NCBI RefSeq assembly: GCF_036325985.1
Contig: NZ_JAUHLI010000005.1
Location: forward strand, 1-64,000
Direction: 5' to 3'
DNA from: Alkalimonas cellulosilytica
GTDB taxonomy: Bacteria; Pseudomonadota; Gammaproteobacteria; Enterobacterales; Alteromonadaceae
DNA length: 64,000 bases
Part shown: piece by piece, positions 52,737 through 61,036 of the stretch
Layout of the letters: every line of letters starts with the position of its first letter
How positions within the stretch are numbered: the stretch's first letter is position 1
Translations under genes and position numbers: made by a program
The notes under the pieces: generated by a model
Told to the model about the DNA's origin: nothing
The model's input: only the letters and a program-made list of their open reading frames with translations
The model's database searches: none

Positions 52737-53032
52737 TGATTGCTTACCTCTTTTGCTAGTGGCCTGGATGCAGTGTTCTACACTAAGACATCGCAACGTT
52801 GATAACGCATTATTGCAGAATATTTCAACGCTGTCTGCAGTGAGAAACGCAGCGAAGCCAATAAAAACAAGGGCTACAGATAGATTTGCACCGGGAGTGA
52901 ATAACTAAGCAGGCACGATTCAGTGCAAATCAGGCAGACGGTTCAAACAAGCAAGAAACCATCCTTGCTGGCCAGAAAGCAGTAAGCTACCGCAGCTGCT
53001 CTGGCACTTTGCATGTTTATCGGAAAAAAAAT
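52737..53032. other. Gene-free region upstream of astC
   Basis: 296 bases without a supported gene. A sequence at 52814-52827 (TGCAGAATATTTCA) agrees with 11 of 14 positions of the enterobacterial ArgR box and would suit control of astC. A weak minus-strand promoter (TTGAAA, 17 bases, TTATCA) overlaps it. The remainder shows nothing recognisable, and no terminator is visible after the HDOD gene. Confidence 0.35.
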
Positions 53033-54154
53033 TTAGCCTTCGACATCCAATTTCAACAAATTGGTCTGTACCAGCAGTTGTAAAGCGTCTTTGGTCATGC
53101 CAACGGCTTTCAGCATACTCTGCATTTCAGCGGGCTCCAGCCGTTGGCGTTTTTTCAATTGCTGCCATTGCACAAAGGTCTGAGCTTGCTGCACCACCCG
53201 GGCCATGGGCGAGGCACCACTGTACCCAACGCCTTCCGCCAATTGATCCAGTGTCTGACAGAGTGGCAGTCGCTGCAAGCCCCAGCGGGATGTTAGATCG
53301 GCACTCAGCACCGCAGCATGCTCGGTCAGTTGCTCACTCAAGAAATCGGCTTCAGGCTCCAGTACATCCAACGCATCGATCAGTTTAATATCCCGCGCCT
53401 CTCGCGCTTTGAGCAGTTCATCACGCTTGACCTGCTGGTAAGTTCTTAAATAACTGCGCACCACCGCAACATGCCCCAGCGTATGAAACAAGCCACTGCA
53501 AAAAGCGGTATAAGGATGTTCACGGTACAGCTCTGCCAGCGTTCTGGCAGCATTCGCTGTTGCCAGGCTGTACTCCCACAAAACGTTTTTTAAGCCATGA
53601 AAAGGCTCGGTCGAATGCGGCATACAACGCTTCATTCCATACAATGGAATAATAAGTTGCAAAGTCTCCAGGCCAAGAAAGCGCAAGCCGGTTTTTACAT
53701 CTTTAATCAAGCCGCCGGACGCGGTTCTGCCCCGGTACTTCGGTTGATTGATGAGCTTTAGTAAGTCGTCCACCAACCAGGGTACTTTCTTAATGGCTGG
53801 ATCTAACTGATTTAAGGTTACGGCTTTGGCACTAAGCAAATCCAGCAAGGCATAAAAATCGGGCGTCAAATCAAACAAGCTGGCTTTGACATCCTCCAGC
53901 GAGGTGAGCCGCTCTGCCAATAAGTCTGCGACCTGATCGTGCAAATGCGCCTGAGCAAATTCGCCGAATTGTTCTTTTGCCTTGGCATCCGCCATCCGCG
54001 CTTTTCTGGCAGCAGCTTCGACTGCCAACAAGGTACGTTGCTGCGCTTGCTCTTGCTGGCCGGTTTTGCCTTGTCGTCGTGCTGGATCAACCCCAATCAG
54101 GACATCAAAGAAGCGTAATGAGAAATCGGTTCCTACCGTTGGGGCATTCATCAC
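53033..54154 (-). CDS. HDOD-domain signalling protein
   Basis: A 373-residue soluble protein. An N-terminal basic/Gln-rich helix (about 25-85) is followed by an HDOD domain (about 100-300: LPT-like KKVPWLVDDLLKLINQP, TGLRFLGLETLQLIIPLYG, FCSGLFHTLGHVAVVRSYL). HDOD proteins are non-enzymatic relatives of HD phosphohydrolases and act as adaptors in signalling. GTG (54154) or the next ATG may be the start. Its partner is unknown. pabA lies upstream on the same strand. Confidence 0.85.
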   Translation of the reverse strand: MMNAPTVGTDFSLRFFDVLIGVDPARRQGKTGQQEQAQQRTLLAVEAAARKARMADAKAKEQFGEFAQAHLHDQVADLLAERLTSLEDVKASLFDLTPDFYALLDLLSAKAVTLNQLDPAIKKVPWLVDDLLKLINQPKYRGRTASGGLIKDVKTGLRFLGLETLQLIIPLYGMKRCMPHSTEPFHGLKNVLWEYSLATANAARTLAELYREHPYTAFCSGLFHTLGHVAVVRSYLRTYQQVKRDELLKAREARDIKLIDALDVLEPEADFLSEQLTEHAAVLSADLTSRWGLQRLPLCQTLDQLAEGVGYSGASPMARVVQQAQTFVQWQQLKKRQRLEPAEMQSMLKAVGMTKDALQLLVQTNLLKLDVEG

Positions 54155-54221
54155 TGAATTTCAGCCTCGTGCATTGTTTAGAAAAAATTGTTTTTCATAC
54201 TGCTTAGCGCATCACTTGCTG

Positions 54222-54827
54222 TCAAGCAACTCCTGACAAGGGGCCATTATTTTGCACTAAAAACTGCTGCAGTAACACCAAACCTGCGTCGGATAAAATA
54301 GCCTCAGGGTGAAACTGCACACCCACTAACGGCATGGTGTTGTGCTTTAGCGCCATCAACTCATCCAGTTCACCACTGGCCGTCTGTGTCCAGGCCAGAG
54401 CCGACAGCTCAGCCGGCAAACTGTCTGGGGCTACCACCAGTGAATGATAACGGGTAATGCTCAGCGGGTTTGGTAAGCCAGCAAAAATGGATTGGTTGCT
54501 ATGGTGGATCCAGGAGTTCTTACCGTGCATCACCTCACGCGCCCGCACCACCTTGGCGCCAAACGCGTGGGCGATCACCTGATGCCCCAGGCAAACACCC
54601 AGCAATGGTATTTTACCGGCAAAATGCTTCACCACAGCCAATGAAATCCCGGCTTGCTCCGGTGTGCCGGGGCCGGGAGAGATCACCAGATAATCGGGAG
54701 CCAACTGCTCAATACCAGCCACATCAATGGCATCGTTGCGCCGAACCAGCACCTGCTGGCCCAACTGTTGAAAATACTGCACCAGATTCCAGGTAAAGGA
54801 GTCGTAGTTGTCGATCATCAATAACAT
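54222..54827 (-). CDS. pabA: Aminodeoxychorismate/anthranilate synthase glutamine amidotransferase
   Basis: A 201-residue class I glutaminase. The N-terminus is MLLMIDNYDSFTWNLVQYF. The nucleophile is in LGVCLGHQVIAHAFGA and the His-Glu pair in GVQFHPEAIL. It supplies ammonia to PabB for folate, or to TrpE for tryptophan; with no trp genes near, PabA is the likelier call. Confidence 0.93.
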   Translation of the reverse strand: MLLMIDNYDSFTWNLVQYFQQLGQQVLVRRNDAIDVAGIEQLAPDYLVISPGPGTPEQAGISLAVVKHFAGKIPLLGVCLGHQVIAHAFGAKVVRAREVMHGKNSWIHHSNQSIFAGLPNPLSITRYHSLVVAPDSLPAELSALAWTQTASGELDELMALKHNTMPLVGVQFHPEAILSDAGLVLLQQFLVQNNGPLSGVA

Positions 54828-54893
54828 GAATGGATCCGATCTGAGCAGCTGGGTTAGCTGCTAATGATGGTGGTGAAAGAATTGGTGTCTATT

Positions 54894-56525
54894 CTATGCA
54901 AGCACCCGATTCCGACCAAGTGATTTTGCCTGATAAAGTTTTCCATCCGCTTGGGCCAGCATGGACTCCGCATCGTCAAACCCTTCGCTACTGCAAGCAA
55001 TACCGGCTGAAAAGCTGCAGGCAAAGTCTTGTGCACTGCTGTGAAAAACGATGGTACCAAAGCTATCTAAGATAGATTGCATCAGCTGCAAAGCATCCTC
55101 AGATGCACACTCCGGCAACACCAGCAGAAATTCTTCACCGCCGTATCGCCCAGCCTTATCCGTGCGCCGAATGCGCTTTTGCAGCAAGGTAGCCAGGGTG
55201 GTAATCACCAGGTCGCCCATGGCATGACCAAAGCGATCGTTCACGCTTTTAAAATGATCGATATCCACCATTACCAGACAAAAGGTGTTACCACTGCGTT
55301 TGGCGCGCTGGTACTCCAGCACCGCCGCTTCTTTGATGGCACTGTGTTTCATTAAACCGGTCAGGCTGTCTTTAACAATCAGGTTTTTCAGCTCCCGACT
55401 GCGTCGCAGGCGCACCTGTACCGCCTTAACCAGCTGTGCATCACTGATGGGTTTGGTTAAAAAGTCATCGGCACCAAAGGCCATGGCTTTCAGTTGCTGT
55501 GCTTTGTCCTGCTCTGCCGATAAATACACAATGGGCAAGCTTTTCAGTGTGTCGTATTGGCGGATCACGCCGGCGAGCTCAGGCCCGCTGTAGGTTGGCA
55601 TATGGAGATCCAACAACACCAGATCGGGCTGATACTGCAGAATATCGGCAATGATGTTTTCAGGGTTCGTCAAAATTTGACAATCAATACCGGCCGTTTG
55701 CAGGGTCAGCACAAAGTGCTCCGCCAAAAGGACATCATCGTCCATGACACAGACACGACCGCCTGACTCAGCCTGCTGCTCCGCTAAGTCCGAAATTCGC
55801 CCCAACATGGCAGGCACATCCAGCGGTGAGACATAAAATGCCTGCGCCTGATACCGCGCCGCCTGCGCCCGCAGCGAAAAGTTATCTTGGTCGCTGAACA
55901 GCATCCAGGGGATCTGCCTATCTTGCAACACCTTTAACAGTTGCTGTTGCTCGAACAGTTGGCTTACCCCATCATTCAGGCTGGCAGAGCAGTACAACAA
56001 GGCTGGAGTCTGGTTGGTCAAACTTTGCAAACAATCCTGATAGGAAGTAAACACCTGCAGCGGATAGTCAAAGGCGCTCAGTTGGCTCGTCAATTCAGCG
56101 GTGAGGTTGTGATCATCAAGTAGCAACCATATCTGCTCAGGCGCCGGCCTGGCGATGGCCTGACTTTCTGAGACACCGCCCCCTGCCGCCAGCACATGTT
56201 GCATTTGATGATGAAAGGCAGCCACAGCCTTCTCAAGCCCGGATAACCGAGCTGCCTCAAGCCTTTGTTCTTGCTGAATACTCAGCGCCAGCTGCTCAAC
56301 CTCTCGTGCCAGCTGGCCCAGTTCCGTTAAGCGAAATGTTCCGCAAGAACCGCTGAGCTGGTGGCTGATAGCAATCAGCTCTGCTAAAGCAGCGTGCTCA
56401 CCTGCTGCCAGCTTCTGATATTGCTGCAGCATCATCACTGCCTTTGAAGGTAACGTCTCGATAAAACGTTGCTGCAAGGCAGCAAAGCGCTGCTGGTGTG
56501 TCTTGTTTTTGTTCTCAGAACTCAC
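54894..56525 (-). CDS. Hpt-REC-REC-GGDEF diguanylate cyclase
   Basis: 543 residues from the GTG at 56525, which has GGGGAG five bases ahead; a TTG at 56540 is possible. An Hpt domain (phospho-His in ISHQLSGSCGTF, about residue 58) is followed by a REC-like fold without its Asp (about 130-240, ALLYCSASLND). Next come a complete REC (about 260-375, phospho-Asp in LVLLDLHMPTYSG) and GGDEF (about 390-543). The active GGEEF and an RxxD inhibition site (RRTD) five residues ahead are present. It should make c-di-GMP under phosphorelay control. Six bases after the kinase gene on the longer start, 21 on the chosen one. Confidence 0.88.
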   Translation of the reverse strand: MSSENKNKTHQQRFAALQQRFIETLPSKAVMMLQQYQKLAAGEHAALAELIAISHQLSGSCGTFRLTELGQLAREVEQLALSIQQEQRLEAARLSGLEKAVAAFHHQMQHVLAAGGGVSESQAIARPAPEQIWLLLDDHNLTAELTSQLSAFDYPLQVFTSYQDCLQSLTNQTPALLYCSASLNDGVSQLFEQQQLLKVLQDRQIPWMLFSDQDNFSLRAQAARYQAQAFYVSPLDVPAMLGRISDLAEQQAESGGRVCVMDDDVLLAEHFVLTLQTAGIDCQILTNPENIIADILQYQPDLVLLDLHMPTYSGPELAGVIRQYDTLKSLPIVYLSAEQDKAQQLKAMAFGADDFLTKPISDAQLVKAVQVRLRRSRELKNLIVKDSLTGLMKHSAIKEAAVLEYQRAKRSGNTFCLVMVDIDHFKSVNDRFGHAMGDLVITTLATLLQKRIRRTDKAGRYGGEEFLLVLPECASEDALQLMQSILDSFGTIVFHSSAQDFACSFSAGIACSSEGFDDAESMLAQADGKLYQAKSLGRNRVLA

Positions 56526-56546
56526 GGCAACTCCCCACAACTCAGC

Positions 56547-59500
56547 TCAGGACACAAGCGAAAACCAAATACAAAAACGAGCCCCTTGCTGGTAGCCGGT
56601 ATCGAGCGCAATGCGTCCGCCCATGCCCTCGACCAGCTCTTTACACAAGGCTAAACCTAAACCTGTACCACCTTTTTCTTTAGCACTACTGGCATCGGCC
56701 TGAGAAAAACGTTCAAACAGATGATCATGAAATGCCAGCGGGATACCAGGCCCTTGATCCTGCACAGCGATCTCAAGTTCAGGGCCAGCAAGTCTGGCCT
56801 GAATCCTGACCACACCATGTTGTGGCGAGTATTTCATTGCATTGGACAGCAAATTGGCCAGAATTTGCTGCAAGCGGTGCTCATCCACTACTAATTTGGC
56901 CTGGTCTGCCGGCGGCACTATGTCCAGCTGCAGCTGCAAACCTGCTTTTTGGATAAAGGTCGAATGATCCGAGATGGCTTGCTGCAATAAAGGTAAAATC
57001 GGCTGTGTTTTCAGCTCAAAATTCATTTTACCGGCAATCAACTTTTCAATATCCAGTAAATCGTTGATCAGATGCTGCAACCGGCTGCTATTGCTGCTGG
57101 CAACCTGCAGCAGCTTTTGTCCTTTTTCAGTCATGGAACTGCTTTGGGTCGCCAACAACAGCTTTAAGGCCCCATTGATGGAGGTCAGCGGTGTTCGCAG
57201 CTCATGACTGACCGTGGAAATGAACTCATCTTTCACCTGTTGCATGCGCATACGCTCGGTCACATCCTGCACCGAGCCAATCATCATCAGCTCCGGGTTA
57301 TCAGACTCAGGCAGCATTTGCGCCAATTCATGCACCCAGCGGATTTCACCATCCGGGCGGATAATGCGGTGCACCACATCGTGCAAACCAGTTTGCTTTG
57401 CTTTTTCCTCACTGGCCTCGACCAACGGCAAATCATCCGGATGCACAGTGCTTTTAAACAAAGCCACACTGGGCTCTGTAGTGGAAGCATCAAAACCAAA
57501 GACATCATAAATCATCGGCGACCACCACAAGGAGCCGGTTCTAAGAGATGCCTGCCAATAGCCAATTTGTGCCTGCTGGCTGGATAGCTCCAGCCGTTGT
57601 TGCGCCAAATGCAGCTGCTCGTTGGCCTGCTCCAGTGCCAGATAATACTGTTTGGTTTCAGTAATATCGTAAATGTACCCATGCCAGAGCACACTGCCAT
57701 CCGGCATAGGCTCTGGCATCGCCCGGCCTGATACCCAAGCCATACCACCATCCTCTTTTCGAATGCGGTATTCATGCTGCCACAGCGTCAGTTCCCGGGC
57801 TGAGCGTTCAATACTAGCAGCCAATGCCGGCAGGTCATCCGGCTCAATGACAGCAAAGACCTTGCCGGCATCCTCTTTCACCTCACCCGGCATCACACCA
57901 TAAATCAGCTTTAAATTGCTGCTGGCATAAGGAAATGCCGTCCGACCATCGGGCCACTGCTGAAACTGGTACACCACGCCCGGCAGTTGCTCGGTGAGTT
58001 TTAACAGCTGGCGTTTCAACGTTTTTTCACTGGTGACATCCAGAATAAAACCATCGAGGTAACGCAGGCTGCCATCCTCATGGTACTCGCCCATGCCACG
58101 CTCCTCGACATAACGTATGCTGCCATCTTTGTGGATAACCCGGTATTGCAGCAACCAACTGGTTTTCTCGGCTACGGCTTTGGCAACGGCCTGTTCCAGG
58201 TAATCGCTGTCGTCCGGGTGGATCACACTGGCATAGCTACGCACCTTGTTTTGGATAAAATCACTGGCCGGATAGCCGGAAAGTGGATCGATGCTGCCGC
58301 TCATGTACACCATGGTCCAGTGCGCATCGGCCAGACAACGGTAAGTGATGCCGGGAATATTGGCCACCAGGGTTTGGAATTGATCGCGGCTTTGTTGCAA
58401 GGCTTCTCTGACCTTCATCTCTTCGGTCAGGTCAAGGTGTGAGCCCACCATCCGCAGCGCCTGCCCATCGGGGCTCCACTCAATAACTTTGCCAACGCAA
58501 CGAACCCAAACAGTAGAACCATTCTTATGGCGGTATCGCACCACTTGATCGAACGGGGTTTGGCCATGACTGTTAACGTGAGCTTCGAAGGTTGCCAACA
58601 CCTTGGCCAAATCTTCCGGAAAAATAATGCGCTGCCAGGCTTGTGGCGAGTTTTCCATCTCATGATCCTGGTAGCCAAACATCCGCTTGAAAGAAGGACT
58701 CAGGTATTCTTTGTTGGCAGCAATATCCCAATCCCAATACCCGGCCATAGTTTGTTCAAGAATCTGCTCAAACAGGCTCCGCTGTTCTGTCAGCTGCATC
58801 TCTGCCTGCTTTTGTTCGGTGATATCGGCATGGGTACCATACATCATCAAGGGTTTGCCATCGTCGGTCCAGGTTACCACCCGGCCCCGATCATGCACCC
58901 AAACCCAATGCCCCGCTTTATGCTTCATCCGGCATGTCACATCGTAAAAAGCAAGCTCGCCCGAAAAGTGCCGCTCGAGCAAGGCAGCCGACGCTGTTAA
59001 ATCTTCGGGATGGGCCAGGCTCAGCCAGGTATCGATGGTGATGGGCGCCAGCTCTGCTAAGGTATAACCGACAATCTCAGCCCAGCGCTCGTTAAAAATG
59101 GTCGCCCCGGTTTGCACATTCCATTCCCAGGTACCGATGCGGGTCCCTTCCAGTACCGAACGATACCGCAGCTCACGCTCGGTCAGTTGCTGGTGCGCCT
59201 GCTCTTGCAAGCGATCCTGGATCTCTTGCTGCACGGCATTGGCAAACTCACGTAAAATGGCTTGCTCACGCGCATCCAGGGTGCGGGGTTTGGCATCAAT
59301 CAGGCACAAGGTGCCGATAGTCTGCCCGTCGACCTGAAGCGGCGCCCCAGCATAAAAACGAATGTGAGGCGCTCCGGTGACCAGGGGGTTATCGGCAAAG
59401 CGGGGATCCTGGCTGGCATCGGGCACCTGAAAAATATCCGTCCCCAAAATAGCATGGCTACAAAAAGAGATGTCGCGGCCGGTTTCGCATGAGTCCAACC

Positions 59501-59690
59501 CCTGTTTTGATTTAAACCATTGCCGCTCTGCATCCACCAGCGAAATCAACACAATCTCAGTTTGCAAGCACTGCTGCACCAGCCGGGTCAAACGATCAAA
59601 GCGGGGCTCGCCAGGGGTATCCAGCAGCCCGCTGTGCTGCAAGGATTGCCAACGTTCGACTTCGCATTCGGGGATCTTTGGTGGCTGCAT
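56547..59690 (-). CDS. GAF/multi-PAS sensor histidine kinase
   Basis: 1047 residues from the ATG at 59690; the open frame reaches 36 codons further but would run into the upstream gene. A GAF domain (about 15-165, ISFCSHAILG, FYAGAPLQVDGQTIGTLCLID) is followed by about five PAS/PAC units (first GTWEWNVQTGATIFNERWAE, last QIGYWQASLRTGSLWWSP). HisKA (EFISTVSHELRTPLTSINGA) and HATPase_c (N box LLSNAMKYSP, DQGPGIP, GTGLGLALCKELVEGMGG) follow. There is no membrane segment or receiver, so it is a soluble sensor that must pass phosphate to separate proteins, probably its two neighbours. Confidence 0.9.
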   Translation of the reverse strand: MQPPKIPECEVERWQSLQHSGLLDTPGEPRFDRLTRLVQQCLQTEIVLISLVDAERQWFKSKQGLDSCETGRDISFCSHAILGTDIFQVPDASQDPRFADNPLVTGAPHIRFYAGAPLQVDGQTIGTLCLIDAKPRTLDAREQAILREFANAVQQEIQDRLQEQAHQQLTERELRYRSVLEGTRIGTWEWNVQTGATIFNERWAEIVGYTLAELAPITIDTWLSLAHPEDLTASAALLERHFSGELAFYDVTCRMKHKAGHWVWVHDRGRVVTWTDDGKPLMMYGTHADITEQKQAEMQLTEQRSLFEQILEQTMAGYWDWDIAANKEYLSPSFKRMFGYQDHEMENSPQAWQRIIFPEDLAKVLATFEAHVNSHGQTPFDQVVRYRHKNGSTVWVRCVGKVIEWSPDGQALRMVGSHLDLTEEMKVREALQQSRDQFQTLVANIPGITYRCLADAHWTMVYMSGSIDPLSGYPASDFIQNKVRSYASVIHPDDSDYLEQAVAKAVAEKTSWLLQYRVIHKDGSIRYVEERGMGEYHEDGSLRYLDGFILDVTSEKTLKRQLLKLTEQLPGVVYQFQQWPDGRTAFPYASSNLKLIYGVMPGEVKEDAGKVFAVIEPDDLPALAASIERSARELTLWQHEYRIRKEDGGMAWVSGRAMPEPMPDGSVLWHGYIYDITETKQYYLALEQANEQLHLAQQRLELSSQQAQIGYWQASLRTGSLWWSPMIYDVFGFDASTTEPSVALFKSTVHPDDLPLVEASEEKAKQTGLHDVVHRIIRPDGEIRWVHELAQMLPESDNPELMMIGSVQDVTERMRMQQVKDEFISTVSHELRTPLTSINGALKLLLATQSSSMTEKGQKLLQVASSNSSRLQHLINDLLDIEKLIAGKMNFELKTQPILPLLQQAISDHSTFIQKAGLQLQLDIVPPADQAKLVVDEHRLQQILANLLSNAMKYSPQHGVVRIQARLAGPELEIAVQDQGPGIPLAFHDHLFERFSQADASSAKEKGGTGLGLALCKELVEGMGGRIALDTGYQQGARFCIWFSLVS

Positions 59691-59703
59691 GCAGTTAATG
59701 CTC

Positions 59704-60090
59704 CTAAGCCTGGCGTGCTTGTTGATAGAGCGCGCGCAAGGTATCGCCCAGCTCCATCGGCTCAAAGGGTTTTTCCACCACCGCAATCGCGCCTGCATCC
59801 AGGTACTGCTGTTTTTCAGCTTGCTGTATTTTGGCAGTCATGAAAACCACAGGGGTAGACGCCAGCAATGGCAGCTTGCGTAGCTCTGCCAATGTTTGCA
59901 GGCCATCCATTTTGGGCATCATCACATCCAGCAAAACCAACTCTGGCGCAAAAGCTTCGGCTTGCTCCAGCGCCGACTGACCGCCATCACAGCTGAGCAA
60001 CTCAAAGCCTGCCACGTCTACCAGAGCCATTTCTGTTATCATGCGAATCGACTCATCGTTTTCAACATGCATGATGCGGGTCAATTCCAT
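59704..60090 (-). CDS. CheY-like single-domain response regulator
   Basis: A stand-alone receiver of 128 residues (start at the second of two ATGs, with AGGTAGG ahead). The acidic pocket is HVENDES, phospho-Asp lies in LVLLDVMMPKMDG, the Thr in VVFMTAKI and the Lys in VVEKPFEP. It is first in the operon, 13 bases ahead of the kinase, and could ferry phosphate from the kinase to the Hpt domain of the third gene. Confidence 0.92.
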   Translation of the reverse strand: MELTRIMHVENDESIRMITEMALVDVAGFELLSCDGGQSALEQAEAFAPELVLLDVMMPKMDGLQTLAELRKLPLLASTPVVFMTAKIQQAEKQQYLDAGAIAVVEKPFEPMELGDTLRALYQQARQA

Positions 60091-60119
60091 CATAGCCTAC
60101 CTGTGATTTCGTTTTTTTC

Positions 60120-60148
60120 AATATACCTAAACCAGCACAATAGGCCAA
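60120..60148 (-). promoter_or_regulatory. Candidate promoter for the phosphorelay/GGDEF operon
   Basis: On the minus strand TTGGCC (60143-60148) and TATATT (60120-60125) are 17 bases apart, about 30 bases ahead of the CheY-like start. Confidence 0.5.
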
Positions 60149-60240
60149 TGAAAACGGTTGTCGTCATTAAAAGTCCATGCCCGGCATCGGCTAAGAGTGG
60201 AGCTGTGCGGTGATGACGGAATTACCAGCTGATAGTGCGT

Positions 60241-60639
60241 TTAACGGCGTACTTTTGAGAGAGCTAAATGGTGTCCCAGCCATACCGATAACAACCAGCC
60301 AACCGATGACAGCAGCAGATAGGCCAGTGCCAGTTCAGAATACCCAGTCTGCTGCAACCACAAGCACTCCAAGCTAAATACCGAAAAGGTGGTAAAGCCG
60401 CCGCACAGACCTGCCAGTACAAACTGCTTTTGCGCTTCGCTGACCTGCCAGGCACCCTGCTCGCTTACCATGGTGGCATAAAACCCCATGGCCATGGAGC
60501 CGACGCAATTGGCCAGTAAGGTCGCCCAGGGCCAGAGGGCCTCTGGCTGATACAGCCCAACAGACAGCAGCAAGCGCAGGCTGGCTCCTAAACCAGAGCC
60601 CAGCCCAACCAGCAAGTAGACGTGTGGACGAATGCTCAC
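60241..60639 (-). CDS. crcB: Fluoride channel CrcB/Fluc, subunit 1
   Basis: 132 residues from the GTG at 60639, which overlaps the TGA of the other crcB (GTGA). Four membrane segments and Fluc motifs are seen: GLGASLRLLLS, ATLLANCVGSMAMGF and LCGGFTTFSVFSLE. Fluc proteins export fluoride as antiparallel dimers. The longer frame up to 60738 lies inside the neighbour and is not family-like. With two non-identical copies, a heterodimer is likely. Confidence 0.92.
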   Translation of the reverse strand: MSIRPHVYLLVGLGSGLGASLRLLLSVGLYQPEALWPWATLLANCVGSMAMGFYATMVSEQGAWQVSEAQKQFVLAGLCGGFTTFSVFSLECLWLQQTGYSELALAYLLLSSVGWLLSVWLGHHLALSKVRR

Positions 60640-61025
60640 CCTTGCCCCCAGTAAAAACCAAAGGCGACCGCGATGATGCCAAGCAGCAGGGTAAGAAGGG
60701 TGTTGGCAATGGCCCTGGTTTTCCTGCCAGCATGCCAAAAACTGAAGGTTTGCCAGCTATAACTCGATACCGTGGTGTAGGCTCCTAAAAAGCCAACCCC
60801 AATAATGAGCCAGAGCGATGGGGCAGCCCCAGCCAGCAACAGTGCTGCCAGGTAGCCAATAGCAAAAGCCCCACTCACATTCACCACCAGGGTCCCCCAG
60901 GGCAGGGCCATGCCTAACCAGCGACTCAGCTGATTACTTAGCCAGAAACGAAGGATGCCACCGCAAGCAGCAGCCAGCACAAACAACAGCACCTCATAGG
61001 CGGTCAATGACAGAGGCGCATTCAC
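60636..61025 (-). CDS. crcB: Fluoride channel CrcB/Fluc, subunit 2
   Basis: A 129-residue second Fluc-type protein with four membrane segments: ACGGILRFWLSNQL, GTLVVNVSGAFAIGYL and VGFLGAYTTVSSYSWQTF. The GGFTTFSTFS signature is altered to LGAYTTVSSYS. It starts 11 bases after trpS and overlaps the first crcB, so both are probably in the rpe-trpS transcript. No room remains for a fluoride riboswitch directly before it. Confidence 0.9.
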   Translation of the reverse strand: MNAPLSLTAYEVLLFVLAAACGGILRFWLSNQLSRWLGMALPWGTLVVNVSGAFAIGYLAALLLAGAAPSLWLIIGVGFLGAYTTVSSYSWQTFSFWHAGRKTRAIANTLLTLLLGIIAVAFGFYWGQG

Positions 61026-61036
61026 TTCAGTGCCCT

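Noticed and set aside
54844..54862. Palindrome AGCAGCT-GGGTT-AGCTGCT before pabA
   Set aside because: Short stem and no T tract on the minus strand; could be chance, so not listed as a terminator or operator.
60148..60213. Plus-strand micro-ORF of 21 codons between the CheY-like gene and crcB
   Set aside because: No ribosome-binding site, no signal-like pattern and it overlaps the candidate promoter of the opposite operon.
61026..61036. Possible fluoride riboswitch before the crcB pair
   Set aside because: Only 11 bases separate trpS and crcB, too few for the aptamer.
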